A stretch of DNA of 64,000 bases from Moorena sp. SIOASIH (GTDB lineage Bacteria > Cyanobacteriota > Cyanobacteriia > Cyanobacteriales > Coleofasciculaceae). The DNA lies in assembly GCF_010671925.1 (NCBI RefSeq), contig NZ_JAAHIH010000001.1:434001-498000 (forward strand). The letters are read 5' to 3'. The translations under genes and the position numbers were made by a program. Shown here in pieces: positions 58,269-64,000 of the stretch (position 1 is the first letter of the stretch; each line of letters begins with the position of its first letter). The notes beneath the pieces were generated by a model. The model did no database searches. It was given only the letters and a program-made list of their open reading frames with translations, and was not told where the DNA came from.

Positions 58269-58763
58269 ATGAAGTGGAAAGGTTTGATGCTACTGAGCCT
58301 GGTGTCTGTCTTGAGTTGGTCAGTCAATGCTGAGGCTCACGGCACTAGGCTTGAATCTAAAACTATCGAGGCCATTGAGATTAATGCTAAATATGACACT
58401 GGTCAACCTATGTCCAATGCCCAAGTAACCATTTATGCTCCCAACAATCCTACCACCCCTTGGCAGACAGGGACTAGTGACACCAACGGCAGGTTTATCT
58501 TTGCTCCGGATTACGCTCAGCAAGGAAATTGGACAATTCAGGTGCGCCAAGCTGGTCACGGTGGCATGATTACTATTACTCTCGGTGAAGAGAATTCTGC
58601 TGTAGCGGGTCAGTCATCAGCAGCGGGTAACTCCCTAATGATCTCATCAACCAGTCCTAGTTACACCCCTGTTCAGAGAATGCTGATGGCAGCTGCTGGT
58701 GTCTGGGGATTTGTGGGTACAGCACTCTTTTTCTTAGGGAGGAAAACTAATGCACATTCCTGA
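58269..58763 (+). CDS. Secreted NikL/CbiL-like protein with C-terminal membrane helix
   Basis: 164 residues. A signal peptide (LMLLSLVSVLSWSVNAEAHG) exposes an N-terminal His after processing (AHGTRLE). A beta-sandwich domain (INAKYDTGQPMSNAQVTIYA, split INAKYDTGQPM, SNAQVTIYA) resembles carboxypeptidase-regulatory-like modules. The C-terminus has one membrane helix (LMAAAGVWGFVGTALFFLG). NikL-type proteins help ECF nickel/cobalt transporters by binding metal outside the membrane. It overlaps cbiM by 14 bases. Confidence 0.75.
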   Translation: MKWKGLMLLSLVSVLSWSVNAEAHGTRLESKTIEAIEINAKYDTGQPMSNAQVTIYAPNNPTTPWQTGTSDTNGRFIFAPDYAQQGNWTIQVRQAGHGGMITITLGEENSAVAGQSSAAGNSLMISSTSPSYTPVQRMLMAAAGVWGFVGTALFFLGRKTNAHS

Positions 58764-59427
58764 TGGTATTCTCCCTGCTTCTGTCTGTCTCGCTGGTTAT
58801 GCAGCTACTGGTGGACTCACTTGGTATGCCCTACGTCGAATTGATCAACATAAAAACCCCCAGGAGGCAATTCCCAGAGCGTCCTTACTGACCGCTGCCT
58901 TTTTTGTAGCATCCTCAATTCACCTCCCCATCCCACCAGCAAGTGTCCATTTCGTTCTTAATGGCTTGTTAGGGGCAATTTTAGGTTATTATGCCATTCC
59001 TGCCATTCTGATTGGTTTGTTCTTTCAAGCAGTTATGTTCCAGCATGGTGGACTCTCCACCCTCGGGATAAATGCAGCCATGATGGGAGTATCAGCAATC
59101 TTGGCCTATCACCTGTTCCAATTGCGGCGGGTGTTTGGTAAAGGCAATCGAATTGTTACTGCTATCTTCAGCTTCTTGGCAGGTGCTGCTGGCTTGGGAG
59201 TGGCGACACTAATATTCTTCGTCCTAGTCATTACCAATATTCCTGCTAATTTTAATGTGGCAGCAGAACGGACAGCAATTTACGGGCTAATGGTTGCTCA
59301 TATTCCCCTGATGGTGATCGAGGGGTCGTTTTCAGCGGCAGTCGTGTTATTTTTGCAGCGAGTTCAACCAGAATTGCTAGGGGAATTGGGAAGGGGAAGC
59401 AAATACGATATCAAAAGTCAAAAATGA
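58750..59427 (+). CDS. cbiM: Cobalt/nickel ECF transporter substrate component
   Basis: 225 residues. The invariant start MHIPDGILP, whose N-terminal Met and His bind the metal, identifies CbiM/NikM. Several membrane helices follow, with IHLPIPPASVHFVLNGLLGA and FQHGGLSTLGINAAMMG as family signatures. The T component (CbiQ) and ATPase (CbiO) are not encoded here; the next gene is the convergent psaK. Confidence 0.92.
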   Translation: MHIPDGILPASVCLAGYAATGGLTWYALRRIDQHKNPQEAIPRASLLTAAFFVASSIHLPIPPASVHFVLNGLLGAILGYYAIPAILIGLFFQAVMFQHGGLSTLGINAAMMGVSAILAYHLFQLRRVFGKGNRIVTAIFSFLAGAAGLGVATLIFFVLVITNIPANFNVAAERTAIYGLMVAHIPLMVIEGSFSAAVVLFLQRVQPELLGELGRGSKYDIKSQK

Positions 59428-59502
59428 TTTTTGACTAATTGGGGCTTCTCCTACTGCCCCCTCTCCCCTCTCTTCCCCTGAAGCTAAGTCCTTTTTAAGA
59501 CC

Positions 59503-59793
59503 TTACAAAACACCACTAGTGGCTAGACCTAAGATGACACCAGCCCCTAGGATGTGACCGAGGCTAGTAGTTGCCAAGAGTTCAGGGATACCAAAATTGG
59601 CAAACAGTCCAGAGGCACCGGGTAAAGCTGGGCCTTGACCGGGGTTTTTGATGGCAAAGCGACCAACAGTAATCGCAAACAGATTACACAAAATCATTAC
59701 TATCCCCACTGTGGGACTCCACTCTGGGGTCACCGGAACAGAGGTTTCCACAGCAGCTAAGAAAATTGAGTTAATCAATGCAGTTTCTCCCAT
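59503..59793 (-). CDS. psaK: Photosystem I subunit PsaK
   Basis: 96 residues from ATG 59793; the frame reaches 59844 but the extension has no homology. Two membrane helices (VGIVMILCNLFAITVGRFAI and HILGAGVILGLA) with the loop PALPGASGLFANFGIPELLATTS (split PALPGASGLFANF, GIPELLATTS) match PsaK, a peripheral PSI subunit involved in antenna binding. It is convergent with cbiM. Confidence 0.92.
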   Translation of the reverse strand: MGETALINSIFLAAVETSVPVTPEWSPTVGIVMILCNLFAITVGRFAIKNPGQGPALPGASGLFANFGIPELLATTSLGHILGAGVILGLATSGVL

Positions 59794-60095
59794 ATTGATG
59801 AATTGATCAGCAATCAAAGCAACTAAGCAATCAGCAATCAGCAATCAGCAATCAGCTTTTGAATAAAATAGGTAAGCTTTGGCCTTGGCCAGAGGCCACG
59901 CTACGCGAACGTTTAATCTGAGTTACGGCTGACGGCTGACAGCTGACAGCTGAATGCTTACCAAAGCAATCATAAGAATTTTCGGGGAGAAAAATCTCAA
60001 GTTGTTTTAAGAATTTACATTTTCAGAGCGATCACAGCCTCATTAGTTATGTAAAGTTATGCAAATTTTGGTAAATTGTATAGAGTACCTATATC
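59794..60095. repeat. Spacer with gcaatca and gctgac repeats
   Basis: agcaatc units (59825-59852), a ggccacgctacgcgaacg palindrome and a gctgacagctgac run. The last 80 bases are AT-rich and should hold the promoter of the next gene. Confidence 0.6.
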
Positions 60096-60437
60096 TTGAG
60101 CAGTTTTCCAGTGACTCAATCTGACCAGAGTCAGCCAGTAAAAGCAAACCAGATGGCTGTATGGGGAATCTTTAGTTCAACCTTCCTAACCATCTTTCTA
60201 GCGGAGATGGGCGACAAGACCCAACTGGCAACACTACTAATCAGTGCCGAATCCCAGTCTCCATTAATTGTGTTTGTTGGTGCTGCCGCAGCACTGATAT
60301 CTACTAGTTTGCTAGGTGTACTTATTGGTCATTGGCTCGCTAAGCGCTTCTCCCCTGAGATGATGGATACTGCTGCCGGAACACTTTTACTGTTGATATC
60401 AGTTATGCTTCTGTGGGACGCAATTAAACTGAATTAG
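60096..60437 (+). CDS. Half-size GDT1/UPF0016 membrane protein, first partner
   Basis: 113 residues from TTG 60096; GTG 60111 or ATG 60153 are alternatives. LAEMGDKTQLATLL is the E-x-G-D-K/R-S/T motif of the TMEM165/GDT1 family of manganese/calcium exchangers. Three membrane helices are visible. Half-size members work as pairs, and the second half is encoded 109 bases downstream. Likely exports Mn or Ca from the cytoplasm or into thylakoids. Confidence 0.85.
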   Translation: MSSFPVTQSDQSQPVKANQMAVWGIFSSTFLTIFLAEMGDKTQLATLLISAESQSPLIVFVGAAAALISTSLLGVLIGHWLAKRFSPEMMDTAAGTLLLLISVMLLWDAIKLN

Positions 60438-60449
60438 TTAATTAGTTAG

Positions 60450-60530
60450 AAGGTTGAAGGTTGAAGGTTGAAGGTTGAAGGTTGAAGGTTGAAGGTTGAA
60501 GGTTGGAGGTTCAAGGTTGAAGGTTAGACG
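60450..60530 (+). repeat. (aaggttg)n heptamer array
   Basis: About ten units between the two GDT1-family genes. Confidence 0.95.
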
Positions 60531-60545
60531 CTTTAAGGTTAGACG

Positions 60546-60833
60546 ATGGATTGGCAATTACTAGGACTAAGTTTCCTAACGGTATTTTTAGCTGAAATTG
60601 GAGACAAAAGCCAATTGGCTGCGATCGCACTCAGTGGTAGTCTCAATTCCCCCCGTACTGTGTTTTTTGGAACTATAGCGGCACTGATACTTGCTAGCTT
60701 TCTGGGTGTAGTAGCTGGGGGAGGGGTGGCTCATCTATTGCCTACTCGTCTACTTAAAGCGATCGCAGCCATTGGCTTTGCTCTGATGGCATTACGGCTA
60801 TTGTGGCCTTCAGAAGGAACGGTGGAGGATTGA
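60546..60833 (+). CDS. Half-size GDT1/UPF0016 membrane protein, second partner
   Basis: 95 residues. LAEIGDKSQLAAIALSG is the second copy of the family motif, with three membrane helices (FGTIAALILASFLGVVAGGG, split FGTIAALILAS, FLGVVAGGG). It pairs with the product at 60096. The heptamer array between them would disrupt tight coupling. Confidence 0.87.
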   Translation: MDWQLLGLSFLTVFLAEIGDKSQLAAIALSGSLNSPRTVFFGTIAALILASFLGVVAGGGVAHLLPTRLLKAIAAIGFALMALRLLWPSEGTVED

Positions 60834-60938
60834 TCCACCACCACCCCACCTCCCTTTCACCTGATTAACCTGACAATGACATCCACAAGATCCACGAGCA
60901 TGAATTAGCCCTGGGGTTAAAGGGAGTGTGGAAGCAGG

Positions 60939-61454
60939 TCACGAACAGACCAATCTACGATAGTCTTGATAGCACCAGCTAAGTAGTGTAGTCCCTGCCA
61001 TTAATTTGATTGCTTCTAGCAGCCAGTACCCTTCATGCATTTGCACCATTCCTGCTGGCATGCCACTCACTGGCTCTAGAAGATTCAGTTGTAGAGCCAT
61101 GGCGCTCATCTGGGGTGTCATGATGTAGGTATAAATGATTGCGATCCCTAGCATGACCAGGGATAATAAAATAGACCAGCGTCTGACGTAATGATAAAGA
61201 TTAGAACTACCACGCAGCACTAGGAGGCTGGCTAATATTAAAGCGCCACACAAAAGCTCAACACGATTAAAAGTCCAGAATATTGAATAGCCAGCTGTAG
61301 CAAAACTAGCTTGACTCATCATGCCAGCTGTAGACAGGCATGGCATGATCACAAAGTCTATAACCAAACTGCTACTCAGCCAAAACCCTAAAGCAAACAT
61401 GGCAATGGTTCGCCAGCGGCTTTGCTGTGAATCCACGCCAAAAACAGCGTTCAT
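60939..61454 (-). CDS. Four-helix membrane protein, unknown function
   Basis: 171 residues with about four hydrophobic segments (TIAMFALGFWLSSSLVIDFV, LLCGALILASLLVL, WSILLSLVMLGIAIIYTYIM, WLLEAIKLMAGTTLLSW). A region with MTPQMSAMAL links helices 3 and 4. It resembles DUF4149-like small membrane proteins, but I cannot assign it. There is no operon partner. Confidence 0.75.
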   Translation of the reverse strand: MNAVFGVDSQQSRWRTIAMFALGFWLSSSLVIDFVIMPCLSTAGMMSQASFATAGYSIFWTFNRVELLCGALILASLLVLRGSSNLYHYVRRWSILLSLVMLGIAIIYTYIMTPQMSAMALQLNLLEPVSGMPAGMVQMHEGYWLLEAIKLMAGTTLLSWCYQDYRRLVCS

Positions 61455-61605
61455 AAAATTTCCTCTACTTTCTATCCTGCTCTTAGCTTAACCAATTGTT
61501 TTTGGAAAAAGTGTGAAGTATTTTTGCAAACAAAAGTATTTTTGCAAACAAATTTTAAATTAATTGTCAGGACTAATCTCAAATCCAGTTGACGTAAGCA
61601 TATGC

Positions 61606-62793
61606 TTACGATAAATTGTCTTGAACTGTCTGTTGTAGTTGTTGGGTCAACATCTCCACTGTACCTGCTCGGTTTTGTCTGTAGGACTCAAAATACTCTT
61701 TGAGGTTTATGGGGTCTCCAATGCGGAGCATGGCTTTCCGGTGTCCTTTCGGCAAAGGTCGATCAAACTTAAACACTTCCCGCTCTAGTCGAGTCAGGGT
61801 ATCCAAAAAACGCTCTGGGGTAGGGGAGGCCGCAACATAACCATCGTAAATTGCATCGAAGTTCAGTAGGCGGACAGTAGCTTGGTAAATTGATTCATAA
61901 GTCGTTTCATCAAATTGTTCTAACTCTTGAGCACGGGATTTTAAGACTGACTGAATTTTATACACTCGTTCTCGGATTGGTGTCATGGTTGCCGGTGTGA
62001 TCTCTAGCTTCTGTTCACACTCACTCAACAGATGAGTTTTGAGCTGGTTAATCCGTTGGTTCCAATCCATCTGAGTGGTTTGGTCTAGATTAAGGTCGTA
62101 TTCAGTCTCTAAGCGAAGAATTACTTGCTCAGCCACAGCCCGTAAACGCCCATAGAAGTTTGGTGCGATCGCATTAATGTTGAACGCCTTCTCTAGACGG
62201 GACAGGGTCTGATCAATCACTGGCTTCATGGAATCAGTGTAGTGGTACTTCAGACTTACCGGTACTAAATAGAGATTAGGAACAGGTTCACCCTGTTTGA
62301 CCATTTGGTTCATTGCCTGTAGAGGCAGTTGAATAGCTCCCGTTCGGAAGGGCATAACCGTATCATTTTGATAAGAGCAGCCGCCTTCGGGGAAAATCAC
62401 CAAATCACAACTCGGTTGCTTCAGTAACTTTAGGGTTTGGGCAATGCTGGCGCGATCGCCTAAACCCCGTCTAATCGAGTAGGCTCCGATCAGGGGCAGA
62501 AATTTTTCGCTCCATCCCCGGAAACTCTCGTAAGCCACAACATAGTGAAAGAGTTGCCCTAACCGAGTTGATAACAGAAACAGAACTATCCCATCATCAA
62601 GGGTAGGATGATTCGGGAGATAAACCACCCGTTCCTCTTCCAACCGAGCCAGTTTCTCTAGGTCCGTAGACTCAACCACTAACTTCAGTTGATAAAAATT
62701 ATCGGCGAGTAGATCAGAAAAGCTTTGACAGAGGCGGGTTAATAGGGGATTGAGCCTAGGTGGATAGAATTGAGGGCTTGACAAAACAGACAT
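61606..62793 (-). CDS. PlsC-domain acyltransferase
   Basis: 395 residues. NHPTLDDGIVLFLLS carries the H-x4-D motif and LVIFPEGGCSYQND the E-G motif of glycerolipid acyltransferases. The C-terminal 170 residues (LKTHLLSECEQKLEITPATM and on) are helical and unassigned. Most likely a 1-acylglycerol-3-phosphate acyltransferase or a related enzyme. Housekeeping membrane lipid role is inferred. Confidence 0.85.
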   Translation of the reverse strand: MSVLSSPQFYPPRLNPLLTRLCQSFSDLLADNFYQLKLVVESTDLEKLARLEEERVVYLPNHPTLDDGIVLFLLSTRLGQLFHYVVAYESFRGWSEKFLPLIGAYSIRRGLGDRASIAQTLKLLKQPSCDLVIFPEGGCSYQNDTVMPFRTGAIQLPLQAMNQMVKQGEPVPNLYLVPVSLKYHYTDSMKPVIDQTLSRLEKAFNINAIAPNFYGRLRAVAEQVILRLETEYDLNLDQTTQMDWNQRINQLKTHLLSECEQKLEITPATMTPIRERVYKIQSVLKSRAQELEQFDETTYESIYQATVRLLNFDAIYDGYVAASPTPERFLDTLTRLEREVFKFDRPLPKGHRKAMLRIGDPINLKEYFESYRQNRAGTVEMLTQQLQQTVQDNLS

Positions 62794-63359
62794 AGCATGT
62801 ATTCCAGGAGGAGATCGGAAGATTAGGGAGATGGAGAGATAATAAATACTAGTTTGACTTTAAATACTTGATTGTGCCATTGTGCATTGTGCAATTCTTC
62901 CCCACCTTTGCTAGCTTCGGGATCTTACTCCCTACACAAAAGAGAACGGGAGCGTGAGAGCCCCTGCCTTTTAAGGAGGGTTTGACCGTAAGACAGGCTC
63001 GCCTTATTCAATTAACTTAAACCTTTTACCCATAACCTGCCTCGGAAGTTACCGTAAGACAGGGTCGAGACGCGCCCCTTGAAGAGGGTAGCCAATAAGC
63101 GTCGGTAGGTTATGCAGAAAAGTTTCAAGTCTTTGTAATAAGGCTACCCTCTTCTACGGTAACTTCGTTCGCCTTATTTCATATAACTTAAACTTATGAC
63201 TCACAGACTGTCGCTTATAAAGGCGAGTCTGTCATTGGTTTCGTCTTTGACGCTCATTGGCGAGCCTGTCATTGGTTTCGTCTCCAGGATGAAACGCGAC
63301 GCGGCGGGTTTTAAACCGTCATCTCTCTTGTATAATAGAAAATAGGAGGTGATAATAAT
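62794..63359. repeat. Hairpin-rich region before the TnpB gene
   Basis: gaagagggtagcc (63081-63093) pairs with ggctaccctcttc (63142-63154). gcgagtctgtcattggtttc occurs twice at 63212-63286. A tataat site (63331) and aggaggtgat (63344-63353) are the promoter -10 and ribosome binding site of the gene at 63360. This is probably the element's left end. Confidence 0.55.
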
Positions 63360-64000
63360 TTGTACAGAACAATCCCAGTCAGAGCATCATTTACTGACGA
63401 AGAAAAAGCGTTTTGGATTTTTCAATGTGAACAAGCCAATAGCTTGATCAACTCAGCAATTTATTACACCAGACAAGCTCATTACAGTAGGCTTGAGCAG
63501 CTAGAGGATGCATTTACCACTTATTGGCGTGGTGATGAATTACGTTACGGTTGGAAAATATACAATTGTAACATGACTTATCCAGAGCTTTGCAAAGCTC
63601 TCAAGGAAAGCCTAAATTACAAAGCAATGGCTGCACAGTCAGCGCAACAAACACTAAAAACAGTAGCTGAGTCAGTCAACAGTTATAACAAGTTAGTTAA
63701 CCTTTATTATAAAGGGAAGGGAAACAGACCAAAATTAATCAGATATCGTAAGAAAGGAGGATTAGCAGCAGTAACTTTTCCTCGTCAAGCACTTAATTAC
63801 AAAGATGGTTGGTTTGATCCGTCAATCAGTCGTGAAACCAAGGCTCATCTCCTGACTGAGATAACACTACAAATCCCTGATTTCATTGACTCGGATTGGG
63901 TTAAAGAGGTAACAATACGCCCTTACCTGGGTGAGCTATGGATTGATTGGGTAATTGATGACAACAAAGAGCCAATATCCAATAATCGCAACCTTGACTA
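63360..64000 (+). CDS. tnpB: TnpB-type (IS200/IS605 OrfB) transposase, partial
   Basis: The frame starts at TTG 63360, 6 bases after a very strong aggaggtgat, and runs open to the window end (213 codons). VRASFTDEEKAFWIFQCEQA then NSLINSAIYYTRQAHYS, YPELCKALKES, GKGNRPKLIRYRKKGG and FDPSISRETKAHLLTEITLQ fit the N-terminal half of cyanobacterial TnpB proteins. These are RNA-guided nucleases of the IS200/IS605 group. The catalytic RuvC part lies beyond the window. No tnpA is seen upstream. Confidence 0.85.
   Translation, partial: MYRTIPVRASFTDEEKAFWIFQCEQANSLINSAIYYTRQAHYSRLEQLEDAFTTYWRGDELRYGWKIYNCNMTYPELCKALKESLNYKAMAAQSAQQTLKTVAESVNSYNKLVNLYYKGKGNRPKLIRYRKKGGLAAVTFPRQALNYKDGWFDPSISRETKAHLLTEITLQIPDFIDSDWVKEVTIRPYLGELWIDWVIDDNKEPISNNRNLD

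Noticed and set aside
59794..59844. 17-residue extension at the PsaK N-terminus
   Set aside because: Partly encoded by a gcaatca repeat and absent from the usual PsaK length.

Overview
The window looks like a chromosomal segment of a filamentous, probably marine cyanobacterium. It carries psaK of photosystem I, many GCGATCGC (HIP1) palindromes, and very large numbers of 7-bp tandem repeats and small palindromic elements, a texture like that of Moorena/Lyngbya-type genomes. The genus is an inference; no rRNA or tRNA gene is visible.

Layout. (1) 0.4-7.3 kb: six small secreted-peptide precursors with a conserved leader ending in Gly-Gly. Five are tandem paralogues whose predicted mature part contains a textbook EF-hand calcium loop. 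(2) 1.7-3.7 kb: a strict 78-bp minisatellite and miniature inverted-repeat elements. (3) 7.7-14.8 kb: three tandem 457-residue capsule/sialyl-type glycosyltransferase paralogues, separated by arrays of an ~88-bp palindrome, then a GT4 glycosyltransferase. (4) 16.2-20.6 kb: a sulfotransferase-TPR protein, a TPR plus GT-D-fold glycosyltransferase fusion, and a sulfotransferase-like gene broken by one in-frame stop. (5) 21.5-46.4 kb, minus strand: a large nonulosonic-acid locus. The right half encodes a legionaminic-acid-type route (LegF, LegB, LegC, LegH-like, LegI, LegG, PtmE-like). The left half encodes a pseudaminic-acid-type route (PseB, PseC, a SpsF/PseF-like cytidylyltransferase, PseG, a PseI-like synthase) with unusual extras: ATP-grasp ligase, PIG-L deacetylase, RraA-like protein, amidohydrolase, WbqC, several methyltransferases, a second PseG-like gene with a frameshift, and a free-standing SAF domain. 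(6) 48.6-56.0 kb, minus strand: a peptide export set made of a PpiC-type isomerase, HlyD, and a C39-peptidase ABC transporter with an N-terminal cNMP-like domain, preceded by an overlapping transposase-derived HTH gene. (7) 57-62.8 kb: housekeeping and metal genes (lipoprotein, NikL-like protein, CbiM, PsaK, two half-size GDT1-family exchangers, an acyltransferase). (8) 63.36 kb to the end: a TnpB-type transposase gene running off the window.

How it may fit together. The C39 transporter set could cleave and export the Gly-Gly peptides encoded 45 kb away. The nonulosonate locus would supply CMP-activated acidic sugars for the glycosyltransferases, giving a surface glycan that may be sulfated. 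The link between calcium-binding peptides and surface glycan is speculative.

A cross-cutting observation is that miniature elements ending in TATAGC, and other repeats, sit exactly at gene borders. Several genes take their stop codon or last residues from a repeat (legB, legH, legC, hlyD, a methyltransferase; legF and ptmE have repeat-encoded tails), and others have an element end within a few bases of the start codon.
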